A stretch of DNA of 64,000 bases from Pseudomonas bijieensis (GTDB taxonomy: Bacteria > Pseudomonadota > Gammaproteobacteria > Pseudomonadales > Pseudomonadaceae), in contig NZ_CP048810.1 in NCBI RefSeq assembly GCF_013347965.1, positions 4,215,501-4,279,500 on the forward strand, read 5' to 3'. The position numbers and the translations under genes were made by a program. The notes beneath the pieces were generated by a model that was not told where the DNA came from, did no database searches, and saw only the letters and a program-made list of their open reading frames with translations. Shown here one piece after another: positions 55,781 to 64,000 of this stretch (positions are counted from its first letter, which is position 1; each line of letters opens with the position of its first letter).

Positions 55781-57917
55781 GTGGCCTCGTCACCTGCTGT
55801 GCCTGAGCCTTTGCCTGCCGCTGGGCCCGGTGCTGGCCTGCGGGCCGGATTTCCCGATGCGCCTGCTGGATAACCGCGCCCAATCGCTGGCCGAATTGCC
55901 CGAAGGCAGCTTTCGCTTCGAGGTCAGTCGACTCGGCCAGGCGATTGCCGGGCTCAAGCCAGCCACCGAGGCGACGCGCAACCCGGATTACAGCTATGAC
56001 GATCAGTCTTCCTACGTTGAACAACGCACCAAGGCCGAGCAGATTGGCCTGACCCCGCCGCAGCAAGCGGTGGTGGAGCGCCTGCGGGCCCTGACCGATG
56101 TCGACCAGGTGGCGGCCGAAGCGGCCAACCTGCCCGATGAGCTGCGTCTGTATGCCATTGGCGCGGCGGCTTTTAACATCGGTGAGCATCAACGCGCCGT
56201 GGAAGCGTTCCAGCAGTTGCTGGCATTACCGGCCGACCAACGTCGGTTGCGCAGCACCTGGGCCGCGTACTCCCTGGGCCGGGCATTGTTCGCCGTGAGC
56301 ACCGAGGCTGGCAGCGGTGACCCTGTGGTCTTGCAGGACCAGGCGCGAGCTGCGTTTCGCCAGGCCCGGGAAATGAGTATTGCCGGCTTCAGCGATCCGC
56401 TGGAGCTGGGCATCGCCAGCCTTGGCGAAGAAGCCCGGGTGGCCTACACCGCTGACGACTGGGACAGTGCCATCGGCCTGTATGCGACCCAGAACCTGCA
56501 AGGATCTGCGGTCGGCTACAGCTCGTTGCTGCAATTGGCCGGTGATTTGAGCGTCCAGCCCGATGAGCGCTTGAGCGAATTGCTCAAGACTAAGGCAGTG
56601 CAGCGGCTGGTCACCGCCTACTTGCTCAGCCGCGTCGGCTGGTGGGACGGAGAAGAACCCTCGGGCGAGAAAAGGCTCTTCGAACTGTTGCAGGCCAACG
56701 CCCGGGACAACCTGGACGACGCCGACCGTTTGGCGGCGGTGAGTTACCAGCACGGCGATTACGCCAGCGCCCAGGCTTTTGTGCAAAAAGCCGCCGACAC
56801 TGGCCTGGCCTGGTGGGTGCGGGCCAAGCTGGCATTGCGCGCCGGCGACAAGGTGGCCGCGGCGGCGGCTTATGCCAAGGCGGCCCAGGCCTTTCCGAAC
56901 GATGAATCCTGGGGGCCGCGGCGCACAGCGGATTGGAATTTCGAGTCGGTGCAGCCCAAGTGCCGGGTCGAAGGGGAAAGCGCGATCCTGGCCTTGCAGC
57001 GGGGTGATTACCTGCAAGCCTTCGATCAGCTCTATCGCGGCCAGAGCAACTATTGGTACGACGCGGCCGCAGTGGCCGAGCGTGTGCTCACGGTGGATGA
57101 GCTCAAGCAGTACGTCGACGCCCAAGTCCCGGCGCCACCGGCGTTGAGCCAGGAGGATCGGGACAACTACGTGCCGCTGCCGGTGGCCGCGAGCCTGCGC
57201 AATCTGCTGGGCCGTCGCTTGCTGAGGGAAGGGCGCTTCGATGAGGCGCCGGCTTATTTCGATAACGCGGACCTGCAGAACAAGGCCCGTGCCTATGGGC
57301 AATTGCGCCAGGATGCCGAGTCCAAATGGTGGCCAACCCGGCGGGCCGAGGCGTATTTCCATGCGTCCCGGATGGCTCGCGAGTGGGGCATGGAACTGCT
57401 TGGCTATGAGATGGCGCCGGATTACGCCAGCCTGGGAGGCAACTACAGCCTGGAACCGGTCGAGCTGAGCGTCGGACCGCTGGTGGCCGAAGGCGAAGTG
57501 CAACGCCAGCAAGCCAGCGCGGCGCAGCCGGATGTGCGTTATCACTATCGCTTTGTCGCCACGGCGCTGGCCAGCCAGGCTGCGGATCATTTGCCGTATA
57601 CCAGCCAGGCGTTTGCGGCGGTGCTGTGCAAAGCGGTGGGGTACAACTCCAGCCTTGAAGAGCAAAGCGCGTTGTATCAACGCTATGTGAAGGAAGGTCC
57701 GTATGTGGATTGGGCCGGGGATTTCGGTCATCAATGCCAGGAGCCGGACTTCGGCAAAGCGAACAAACGCTACGTGACCCAGGCCCTGGACCCGATTCGT
57801 TCGGCGCTGCGACCTTACAAGGTTTGGCTGGAAGTGGGCGGGGCCGTGCTGGTGGTGGCAGTGGCGTTGGGATTGATCAGTCGGCGCCGGCGCAAGGCGC
57901 GGATGTCGGCCAGCTAA
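55767..57917 (+). CDS. large TPR-like lipoprotein with C-terminal membrane anchor, unknown function
   Basis: A 716-residue exported protein. The signal peptide MFTRKWPRHLLCLSLCLPLG ends at a lipobox-like VLAC followed by GPDFPMRLLD. The middle is rich in helical, Ala/Leu repeats resembling tetratricopeptides (for example ELRLYAIGAAAFNIGEHQRA, RLAAVSYQHGDYASAQAF, KVAAAAAYAKAAQAFPND). A C-terminal hydrophobic helix (LEVGGAVLVVAVALGLI) is followed by SRRRRKARMSAS, predicting a cytoplasmic tail. The ATG 55767 has AAGGAGGT upstream. Its overlap with the DUF3142-like gene implies a functional pair; no enzymatic motif is seen. Confidence 0.8.
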   Translation: MFTRKWPRHLLCLSLCLPLGPVLACGPDFPMRLLDNRAQSLAELPEGSFRFEVSRLGQAIAGLKPATEATRNPDYSYDDQSSYVEQRTKAEQIGLTPPQQAVVERLRALTDVDQVAAEAANLPDELRLYAIGAAAFNIGEHQRAVEAFQQLLALPADQRRLRSTWAAYSLGRALFAVSTEAGSGDPVVLQDQARAAFRQAREMSIAGFSDPLELGIASLGEEARVAYTADDWDSAIGLYATQNLQGSAVGYSSLLQLAGDLSVQPDERLSELLKTKAVQRLVTAYLLSRVGWWDGEEPSGEKRLFELLQANARDNLDDADRLAAVSYQHGDYASAQAFVQKAADTGLAWWVRAKLALRAGDKVAAAAAYAKAAQAFPNDESWGPRRTADWNFESVQPKCRVEGESAILALQRGDYLQAFDQLYRGQSNYWYDAAAVAERVLTVDELKQYVDAQVPAPPALSQEDRDNYVPLPVAASLRNLLGRRLLREGRFDEAPAYFDNADLQNKARAYGQLRQDAESKWWPTRRAEAYFHASRMAREWGMELLGYEMAPDYASLGGNYSLEPVELSVGPLVAEGEVQRQQASAAQPDVRYHYRFVATALASQAADHLPYTSQAFAAVLCKAVGYNSSLEEQSALYQRYVKEGPYVDWAGDFGHQCQEPDFGKANKRYVTQALDPIRSALRPYKVWLEVGGAVLVVAVALGLISRRRRKARMSAS

Positions 57918-57940
57918 GCTAACGGCCAGCCGAACACAGC

Positions 57941-58074
57941 CTGTGGCGAGGGGAGCTTGCTCCCGCTGGGTGGCGCAGCCGCCCCAAATGGGCTGACGCG
58001 ATTTTCAGGCAAATCGCATCAGCCGGTTCTACGACGGCTTCGCCGCCGAGCGGGAGCAAGCTCCCTCGCCACAG
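57941..58074. repeat. REP doublet, family 2
   Basis: CTGTGGCGAGGGGAGCTTGC starts the left arm and GCAAGCTCCCTCGCCACAG ends the right arm, with a 75-bp centre. It lies between the TPR-like gene and the 3' end of the opposing lpd gene. Confidence 0.92.
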
Positions 58075-58078
58075 GTGT

Positions 58079-59503
58079 TCATTCCCGCTTTGCGTCGTCC
58101 CTACATCTGCGTCGCCATCCCCCCTCCACATTCATCGCCGCCTGGCGCAATGCCTCCGAGCGGGTCGGGTGTGGGTGGCAGGTCAGGGCGATGTCCTCGG
58201 CCGAGGCACTGAACTCCATGGCCACGCAGTATTCACCGATCATCTCACTGACGCTCGGACCCACCAGGTGCACGCCCAGGACTTCATCGGTACGTTCATC
58301 GGCCAGGACTTTGGCGAACCCTTCGGTCTCGTGGTTGATCTTGGCCCGGCTGTTGGCCGTGAATGGAAACTTGCCGACCTTGTAGGCGCGGCCTTCGGCC
58401 TTGAGCTGTTCCTCGGTCTTGCCGACGCTGGCCAGTTCCGGACGGGTGTAGATGACGCTGGGAATCAGCGCGTAGTTGACCTCGGCGGCCTTGCCGGCGA
58501 TCTGTTCGATGCAGGCCATGGCTTCGTCCTCGGCCTTGTGGGCCAGCATCGGTCCGGACGTCACATCGCCGATCACCCAGACGCCCGGTGCTTCGGTGCG
58601 GTGATGCTGGTTGGTGAGCATGCCGCGCTGGTCAGGGCTCAGCCCGACATTCTCCAGCCCCAGCCCTTGCGTGTAAGGCCGTCGACCGATGGCGACCAGC
58701 ACGTAATCGGCGTCCAGGGTCTGTGATTCGCCGCCCGCCGCCGGTTCAATGTGCAATTGCACGCCGTCGGCCGAAGCAGCGGCGCCCGTGACCTTGGAAC
58801 TCAGCTTGAACTGGATGCCTTGTTTACCCAAGGCGCGCTGCAGGGTCTTGCCGGCCTCGCCATCCACCCCCGGGCAGATGCGGTCGAGATATTCCACCAC
58901 GGTGACCTGGGCACCCAGGCGTCGCCAGACCGAGCCCAGTTCGAGGCCGATGACGCCGGCGCCGATCACCACCAGATGCCGGGGCACCTCACTCAGGGAC
59001 AAGGCGCCGGTGGAGTCGAGGATGCGCTGGTTATCGATTGTCACGCCTGGCAGGGGCATGGGCTCCGAGCCGGTGGCGATGACGATGTCCTTGGCGCTGA
59101 GTTCGGTCTTGGTGCCGTCGTCGCCGGTGACGGTCACTTTGCCCGGCCCATCGATGTGGCCCCAACCTTTGATCCAGTCGACCTTGTTCTTGCGAAACAG
59201 AAATTCGATGCCCTTGGTCAGGCCCGCCACGCTTTCGTCCTTCTGCTTCATCATTTGCGCAAGGTTGAGGGTGGGGCTGACTTCAATGCCCAGGTTGGCG
59301 AACTCCGCTCCTGTGGCGGCCTCGTACAGTTCCGAGGCGTGCAGCAATGCCTTGGAGGGCATGCAGCCGACGTTCAGGCAGGTGCCGCCGAGGGTGGCTC
59401 GGCCTTCGACACAGGCGGCTTTCAACCCTAGCTGCCCGGCCCGAATTGCCGCGTTATACCCTCCGGGTCCGCCACCCAGAATGACCACATCGTAATTGCC
59501 CAT
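58079..59503 (-). CDS. lpdA: dihydrolipoyl dehydrogenase (E3), altered C-terminus
   Basis: FAD-dependent E3 of 2-oxoacid dehydrogenase complexes. As read, 474 residues: VVILGGGPGGYNAAIRAGQLG (FAD), GGTCLNVGCMPSKALL with the redox disulfide, VVIGAGVIGLELGSVWRRLGAQ (NAD), GVWVIGDVTSGPMLAHKAEDE, and the His-Glu pair region CHPHPTRSEALRQAAMNVEG. After MNVEG a G6 run (C6 on plus at 58119-58124) leads into GWRRRCRDDAKRE. If the run were shifted by one frame the protein would end EGMATQM at the TAG at 58101-58103, like other Pseudomonas members. It is not next to an E1/E2 gene, fitting the LPD-3-like class. Confidence 0.92.
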   Translation of the reverse strand: MGNYDVVILGGGPGGYNAAIRAGQLGLKAACVEGRATLGGTCLNVGCMPSKALLHASELYEAATGAEFANLGIEVSPTLNLAQMMKQKDESVAGLTKGIEFLFRKNKVDWIKGWGHIDGPGKVTVTGDDGTKTELSAKDIVIATGSEPMPLPGVTIDNQRILDSTGALSLSEVPRHLVVIGAGVIGLELGSVWRRLGAQVTVVEYLDRICPGVDGEAGKTLQRALGKQGIQFKLSSKVTGAAASADGVQLHIEPAAGGESQTLDADYVLVAIGRRPYTQGLGLENVGLSPDQRGMLTNQHHRTEAPGVWVIGDVTSGPMLAHKAEDEAMACIEQIAGKAAEVNYALIPSVIYTRPELASVGKTEEQLKAEGRAYKVGKFPFTANSRAKINHETEGFAKVLADERTDEVLGVHLVGPSVSEMIGEYCVAMEFSASAEDIALTCHPHPTRSEALRQAAMNVEGGWRRRCRDDAKRE

Positions 59504-59722
59504 CGCTGTTCTCCCGCTTGGCCTGATAAAAAATTATGCTCGTAATATGAGCGTTTCCAGAGATTTCGGTCAAGGCTTAAGTCAAGAGGTCGGCGCGGAC
59601 CTTGTCATGAAGAATTCAAAACGGAAATTTCACAGGAACCGTTATAAGGTAACGGCATATAACGGAGTGTCGGTGGCATCTGTCACGGGCCGGATTTTGA
59701 TCGCCACGAGTGCTGGGGTGGT
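59504..59722. promoter_or_regulatory. divergent promoter region between lpd and the SPFH operon
   Basis: 219 bp, AT-richer than the flanks, with short hexamers such as TTATAA (59641-59646) but no confident -35/-10 pair and no clear operator. No convincing gene is present. Confidence 0.35.
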
Positions 59723-61684
59723 ATGCAAGTCGATCTTGATGTCGAAGGGGCACAGGTGGCCGAATGGCCGCGTTTTCAGCGAGCGTCGTTCCAAGGGCGC
59801 CGCTTGAAGCAAATCGCCTTCGCCCTGGGAAGCGTGGCGGGTTTGGGCCTGGTGCTGGCATTTTTTATCGGGGTGTTTTCACCGCAATCGCTATGGCCGG
59901 CTCTGCTGGTCAGCCAAGCTGCGGGACTCTTGGTGTTGGTAGCGGGTTTGCAGTCGGCCTGGTGGGTGACGCAATGGCGTAGCAGGGCGCTGTTGCCGGT
60001 TGTGGATAACTTGCCTGCGCAAAGCGAGCCTGTTGATAACCTGGGTTGGTATGAGCGGCTGCTGGAGCGAATCGGCGCACGCTGGGTCGACCTGCTCAAG
60101 CAAATCGGTGCGCCTGCGTTGTGGCTGGCCGGTTGGGCAGTGCTGGTGTTGCTGAGCCTGGAGCAAGCCTGGAACTTGACGCTGCCCGCTGCCGCCCTCG
60201 GTGTCTCGGCCAGTGTGGGGGCGGTGCTGTCGTTGCTGTTGGCGTTCGGATTACTGGTGTTCGAGCGGCAATTGGCCCAGCAATCCCCCGTGGAATGGCC
60301 GGAAGCGCCGCCGTTGGCGCAACTGACGCGAGTGGCGATCATCGTGCTGGTGCTTGGCGCCTTGTGCCTTTTGTTCGCCGCAGAAACGTCCATCTGGCCG
60401 ATGCGCCTGGCGGTGTCGATGGGGCTGTTGCCGGGGCTGGTGGCGGCAGAGTTGTTGCTGCGCGCCGTGCTGTCGTTATTCATCCCGCGCCGGGACGCCC
60501 TGGAACCGTCGCTGTTGGGCCGAAGTGTCATCGCCGATCTGCTGCGTTGGCCGCCGCAACCGTTGCTCGCTTTGCAACATGAACTGCACAACCGTTTTGG
60601 CATCGACCTGCGCCAGATCTGGGCCTTCAGTTACATGCGCCGGGCTTTTTTTCCAGTGTTGGCGCTGGTGGCGTTGGTGGGCTGGTTGTTGACGGGCGTG
60701 CACGAAGTGCCACTGCAGGGGCGTGGCATCTATGAGCGTTTTGGTAAACCGGTGGAGGTCTTCGGCCCGGGTTTGCATGTTGCGTTGCCTTGGCCGTGGG
60801 GCAGGGTGCTCAACGTCGAGAATGGCGTTGTGCATGAACTGGCGACCAGTGTCGTCGATAGTCGAGCGGTTGCCGAGGCTGAACCGGCGGAGGGGCCGGC
60901 TCCGGCAATTGCCAATCGGCTGTGGGACGCCAGCCATGTGAACGACAAGTCCCAGGTCATTGCCAGCCGTCGTGCCGACCAGCAGAGCTTCCAGATCGTC
61001 AACATGGATGTGCGCTTTGTCTATCGCATCGGCCTGACTGACGCCGCGGCACTGGCGGCAACCTACAACAGCGCCGATGTGCCGACGCTGATCCGCAGTA
61101 CCGCCAGCCGCATCCTGGTGCATGAGTTTGCTTCGCGCACGCTGGACGGTTTGCTGGGCGCGGACCGTGTCAGCCTGGCCGACGAAATCGGTCGCGCCGT
61201 CCAGGCGGACTTGCAAACGCTCGATAGCGGTGTGGAAATCCTCGCGACGGTCGTGGAGGCGATTCATCCGCCGGCCGGCGCGGCCAATGCCTACCACGGC
61301 GTGCAGGCGGCGCAGATCGGCGCTCAGGCGCTGATCGCCCGCGAGCGTGGTGCGGCGGCGGAACAGACCAACCAGGCACAACTACAAGCCAGCATCGCCC
61401 ATGACCAGGCTAATGCCACTGCTCGGGAAATCAACGCGACCGCCCAGGCTGCCGATTTGCGTTTCAACGCCGATCGCAAAGCCTACGCCACGGCAGGGCA
61501 CGCTTTTGTGCTGGAACATTATTTGAGCCAACTGAGCCAGGGCCTTGGCAAAGCCCAGTTGCTGATTCTCGATCACCGCCTGGGCGGCAGCGGCAACGCG
61601 CCGACTATCGACTTGCGAACCTTCACGCTGCCGGCAGACCCCGCGTCGCCGCGTAACCCTGTCCAGCCAGGAGCTGCCCATTGA
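59723..61684 (+). CDS. polytopic SPFH-domain (HflK-like) membrane protein
   Basis: A 653-residue protein. The first 330 residues carry about six to seven hydrophobic helices (for example LGSVAGLGLVLAFFIGVF, LWLAGWAVLVLLSLEQAW, VAIIVLVLGALCLLFAA), which is unusual for HflK. Then GIYERFGKPVEVFGPGLHVALP opens an SPFH/band-7 domain, with MDVRFVYRIGLTD and a helical QAAQIGAQALIARERGAAAEQ stretch. HflK/HflC scaffold FtsH in E. coli, but this trio lies far from hflX/hfq and leads into a P-type ATPase gene. A DnaA box sits at 60001-60009. Its stop overlaps the next start. Confidence 0.85.
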   Translation: MQVDLDVEGAQVAEWPRFQRASFQGRRLKQIAFALGSVAGLGLVLAFFIGVFSPQSLWPALLVSQAAGLLVLVAGLQSAWWVTQWRSRALLPVVDNLPAQSEPVDNLGWYERLLERIGARWVDLLKQIGAPALWLAGWAVLVLLSLEQAWNLTLPAAALGVSASVGAVLSLLLAFGLLVFERQLAQQSPVEWPEAPPLAQLTRVAIIVLVLGALCLLFAAETSIWPMRLAVSMGLLPGLVAAELLLRAVLSLFIPRRDALEPSLLGRSVIADLLRWPPQPLLALQHELHNRFGIDLRQIWAFSYMRRAFFPVLALVALVGWLLTGVHEVPLQGRGIYERFGKPVEVFGPGLHVALPWPWGRVLNVENGVVHELATSVVDSRAVAEAEPAEGPAPAIANRLWDASHVNDKSQVIASRRADQQSFQIVNMDVRFVYRIGLTDAAALAATYNSADVPTLIRSTASRILVHEFASRTLDGLLGADRVSLADEIGRAVQADLQTLDSGVEILATVVEAIHPPAGAANAYHGVQAAQIGAQALIARERGAAAEQTNQAQLQASIAHDQANATAREINATAQAADLRFNADRKAYATAGHAFVLEHYLSQLSQGLGKAQLLILDHRLGGSGNAPTIDLRTFTLPADPASPRNPVQPGAAH

Positions 61685-62721
61685 GCCAGTCCTCTTCACA
61701 CGGTCACCACGACCACGCCGGTCACGATCACGGTCATGCCGGTCATCATCACGGACATCATCACCACCATCATGGCGATCCGCCGCAAACCGGTCCGTTC
61801 CCCTGGCGGCGGATGGGCTGGGCGGCGCTGCTGGTGGCGTTTGCCGTTGCAGCCGCGAGCCTGGTGCAGGTGCGTTCGGGAGAGGCTACCGTCATCACCC
61901 GTTTCGGCAACCCAGCACGGGTGCTGCTGCAACCCGGTCTCGGTTGGCGCTTGCCGGCGCCGTTCGAAGCGGCGATCCCGGTGGACCTGCGATTGCGTAC
62001 CACATCCAGTGGCCTGCAGGATGTCGGTACCCGTGATGGGCTGCGGATCATCGTCCAGGCGTACGTGGCTTGGCAGGTGCAGGGCGACCCCGACAATGTG
62101 CAGCGTTTCATGCGCGCGGTGCAGAACCAACCGGACGAGGCTGCACGACAGATCCGTACGTTCGTCGGCTCGGCGTTGGAAACCACGGCTGCCAGTTTTG
62201 ACCTGGCGAACCTGGTCAACACCGATGCCAGTCAGGTGCGTATCGCCGATTTCGAAGCACAGTTGCGTCAACAGATCGATCAACAGTTGCTCACCACTTA
62301 CGGCGTACGGGTGCTGCAAGTGGGCATCGAGCGCCTGACCTTGCCCTCGGTAACGCTGACGGCGACGGTAGATCGCATGCGGGCCGAGCGCGAGACCATC
62401 GCCACCGAACGCACTGCCATCGGCAAGCGCGAAGCGGCGCAGATTCGCTCCGCCGCAGAACGTGATGCGCGAGTCGTGCAGGCTGACGCTACCGTGAAGG
62501 CTGCCGATATCGAAGCGCAGTCGCGGGTAGAAGCGGCCGAAATTTATGGCCGGGCCTACGCTGGCTCTCCACAGCTCTACAACCTGCTACGTTCGCTGGA
62601 CACCTTGGGCACCATTGTCAGCCCAGGCACGAAATTGATTTTGCGCACCGATGCCGCGCCATTCCGTGTCCTGGTGGATGGTCCTGTTTCCGTGGAAGGC
62701 AAAGGTGGAACACAACCATGA
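61681..62721 (+). CDS. SPFH-domain protein with His-rich N-terminus (HflK-like)
   Basis: A 346-residue protein with one transmembrane helix (WAALLVAFAVAAASLVQV) after a very His-rich cytoplasmic-side tail: 16 histidines in residues 7-32, including six in a row. Such tails bind Zn, Ni or Cu. SPFH domain: GEATVITRFGNPARVLLQPGLGWRLPAP (the HflK/C entry motif), VQAYVAWQVQGDPDNVQRFM, then an alpha-helical, Ala/Glu/Arg-rich region. TTG start at 61681 overlaps the preceding stop. The neighbouring ATPase gene makes a metal role plausible. Confidence 0.85.
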   Translation: MSQSSSHGHHDHAGHDHGHAGHHHGHHHHHHGDPPQTGPFPWRRMGWAALLVAFAVAAASLVQVRSGEATVITRFGNPARVLLQPGLGWRLPAPFEAAIPVDLRLRTTSSGLQDVGTRDGLRIIVQAYVAWQVQGDPDNVQRFMRAVQNQPDEAARQIRTFVGSALETTAASFDLANLVNTDASQVRIADFEAQLRQQIDQQLLTTYGVRVLQVGIERLTLPSVTLTATVDRMRAERETIATERTAIGKREAAQIRSAAERDARVVQADATVKAADIEAQSRVEAAEIYGRAYAGSPQLYNLLRSLDTLGTIVSPGTKLILRTDAAPFRVLVDGPVSVEGKGGTQP

Positions 62722-63770
62722 GTTTGGTTCCACGTGGAACAAACGAGTTATCCAGCCCGTGGATTCAAGCCGGGCGCCTGGCGTTTCTGGCGCTTTACGC
62801 CGTCACGGTGCTGGCCGCATTGGCCTGGGTCTTTTCCAACGTGCGGCAGATCGATCCGCAGAATCGCGCGGTGGTGCTGCACTTTGGTGCCTTGGATCGC
62901 ATCCAGAATGCCGGCCTCTTGGTGGCGTGGCCGCGTCCTGTGGAACAGGTGATCCTGCTGCCAGCGGCGGATCGAGTGCTTGAGCGGCGAGTGGAAAATC
63001 TGCTGCGCTCGGATGCGGCCCTGCAGGCCGATCGCGTGGCCAGTTTCGCCACGCCGGTCAGCGATGCGTTGGCCGGCTCTGGTTATTTATTGACCGGCGA
63101 TGCCGGTGTGGTGCAGTTGGATGTGCGGGTGTTCTACAAGGTCACCGACCCTTACGCCTTCGTCTTGCAAGGTGAACATGTCCTGCCGGCCCTGGACCGG
63201 CTGGCGACCCGCAGTGCCGTGGCTCTGACCGCGGCCCGGGACCTGGACACCATCCTGGTGGCGCGCCCCGAACTGATGGGCAGCGACAACCAGGCTGCCG
63301 AGCGTCGCGAACGCTTGCGGGGTGATCTGGTGCAGGGTCTTAACCGACGCCTGGCTGACCTGGCGGCGACAGGGCAGGGGCTGGGCATCGAAGTGGTGCG
63401 GGTCGATGTGCAATCGAGTCTGCCCGGGCCGGCGGTGAGTGCTTTCAACGCGGTGCTGACCGCTAGCCAGCAGGCCGACAAAGCCGTGGCCAACGCCCGG
63501 ACTGAAGCGGAAAAACTCACTCAGGCCGCCCGCCAGGAAGCCGACCGTGCCGTGCAAGTCGCCCATGCCCAGGCCAGTGAACGGCTCGCCAAGGCTTCGG
63601 CCGACACGGCCACGGTGCTCGGCTTGGCGAAGACTCAAGGCAGCGATCCGCAAATGCTGCTGCGCCTGTATCGCGAACGCATACCGGCCATCCTTCGCCA
63701 GGCCGGTTCAGTGACCACGGTCGATCCGAAAGACGATTTCCGCCTGATCATCCAGGGAGCCGGCCAATGA
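62718..63770 (+). CDS. SPFH-domain protein (HflC-like)
   Basis: A 350-residue protein with one N-terminal transmembrane helix (AFLALYAVTVLAALAWVFSNV) followed by an SPFH domain (IDPQNRAVVLHFGALDRIQNAGLLVAWPRPVE, VQLDVRVFYKVTDPYAFVLQ) and a coiled-coil tail (residues about 240-310, ASQQADKAVANARTEAEKL). The start forms an ATGA overlap with the previous gene, and its stop forms another with the ATPase gene, so all four are translationally coupled. A parS-like site spans codons 3-8 (62726-62741). Confidence 0.85.
   Translation: MSLVPRGTNELSSPWIQAGRLAFLALYAVTVLAALAWVFSNVRQIDPQNRAVVLHFGALDRIQNAGLLVAWPRPVEQVILLPAADRVLERRVENLLRSDAALQADRVASFATPVSDALAGSGYLLTGDAGVVQLDVRVFYKVTDPYAFVLQGEHVLPALDRLATRSAVALTAARDLDTILVARPELMGSDNQAAERRERLRGDLVQGLNRRLADLAATGQGLGIEVVRVDVQSSLPGPAVSAFNAVLTASQQADKAVANARTEAEKLTQAARQEADRAVQVAHAQASERLAKASADTATVLGLAKTQGSDPQMLLRLYRERIPAILRQAGSVTTVDPKDDFRLIIQGAGQ
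62726..62741. other. parS: parS-like site (15 of 16 matches)
   Basis: GGTTCCACGTGGAACA differs from the exact site at 3435-3450 only in the first base. It sits within the first codons of the third SPFH gene, about 55 kb from the dnaA-rpmH origin region. Confidence 0.85.
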
Positions 63771-64000
63771 CCGCTCAAACCCCTGCGGTACCGATGTTGT
63801 CCTCGACCGAGCAGCGCGTCGCCGCTCGGCAATTGACCTTGGCGATGCTCGCCCTCGGCCTGCTGGCATTGGGCCTGGTATGGCGCGCCTGGTCGCCGGA
63901 GCAGAGCGGTGTCAGCCAACTGTTGTTGGGTTTTGCCTCGCTGCTGGTGGCGGTGCCGGTGATGCGTTCGGCCTGGTACAGCTTGCGTTACCCGAGCCTG
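63767..64000 (+). CDS. probable cation-transporting P-type ATPase, 5' part only
   Basis: 78 codons are visible before the window ends. MTAQTPAVPMLSSTEQRVAA is followed by two hydrophobic segments (LTLAMLALGLLALGLVWRAW and VSQLLLGFASLLVAVPVMRSAW), the entry pattern of metal-exporting P1B ATPases whose first helices end in a VP-x3-AW stretch. No catalytic motif (DKTGT) is reached, so the assignment rests on this N-terminus and could be wrong. It overlaps the SPFH gene by 4 bp. Confidence 0.5.
   Translation, partial: MTAQTPAVPMLSSTEQRVAARQLTLAMLALGLLALGLVWRAWSPEQSGVSQLLLGFASLLVAVPVMRSAWYSLRYPSL

Noticed and set aside
59496..59807. 103-codon plus-strand frame across the lpd-SPFH gap
   Set aside because: It runs through the divergent promoter region and the start of the SPFH gene in another frame and has no recognisable protein features.

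Overview
This window is the replication-origin region of a Pseudomonas chromosome, most likely from the P. fluorescens lineage. Three things point there: the gene order gyrB-recF-dnaN-dnaA / rpmH-rnpA-yidD-yidC-mnmE-mnmG-rsmG-parAB-atp-glmU-glmS, the Pseudomonas-type 16-bp parS palindrome, and two kinds of fluorescens-type REP repeats. Species is not resolvable from the sequence alone. The core from 1 to 28 kb is highly conserved and carries no mobile elements. From 28 kb on, accessory and envelope genes alternate with REP elements.

Layout. 1-0.67 kb: 5' part of an amino-acid permease. 1-7.2 kb (minus): gyrB, recF, dnaN, dnaA. 7.2-7.7 kb: oriC-type region with four exact DnaA boxes and an AT-rich stretch. 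7.7-11.7 kb (plus): rpmH, rnpA, yidD, yidC, mnmE. 11.7-12.2 kb: a second DnaA-box/AT-rich region. 12.2-16.5 kb: mnmG, rsmG, parA, parB. 16.5-23.8 kb: the atpIBEFHAGDC operon, with RNA hairpins at the junctions where subunit stoichiometry changes. 23.9-28.0 kb: glmU, a DeoR regulator (glmR type) and glmS, followed by the attTn7 position. 28.2-30.1 kb: a hipBA-type toxin-antitoxin pair just past attTn7. 30.1-34.2 kb: an NrtR-regulated NAD salvage set (nrtR, nadD-like / pncA, pncB, nadE) with two matching operators. 34.2-41.2 kb: chemoreceptor, NudK, membrane sulfatase, LysR regulator, GST. 41.4-54.4 kb: a divergent common-polysaccharide (A-band, D-rhamnan) locus, with rmd, a cupin remnant of wbpW, wzm, wzt, wbpX, wbpY, wbpZ on minus and GT, GT, MT, acyltransferase, MT on plus. 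54.6-57.9 kb: a frameshifted DUF3142-like lipoprotein gene and a large TPR-like lipoprotein. 58.1-59.5 kb: dihydrolipoyl dehydrogenase. 59.7 kb to end: three coupled SPFH (HflK/HflC-like) membrane proteins leading into what looks like a metal P-type ATPase.

How it fits together. The left half couples initiation (DnaA boxes, dnaA, dnaN), segregation (parA, parB and parS sites in recF and at 62.7 kb), ribosome/tRNA functions and energy supply. At least 20 exact TTATCCACA boxes are spread through the window, many inside genes. Three genes (glmU, the DUF3142 gene, lpd) show single-site frameshifts, two of them in homopolymer runs, so assembly error must be excluded before biological meaning is assigned. 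The least described system is the SPFH trio with a 16-histidine N-terminal tract fused in operon with a P-type ATPase.
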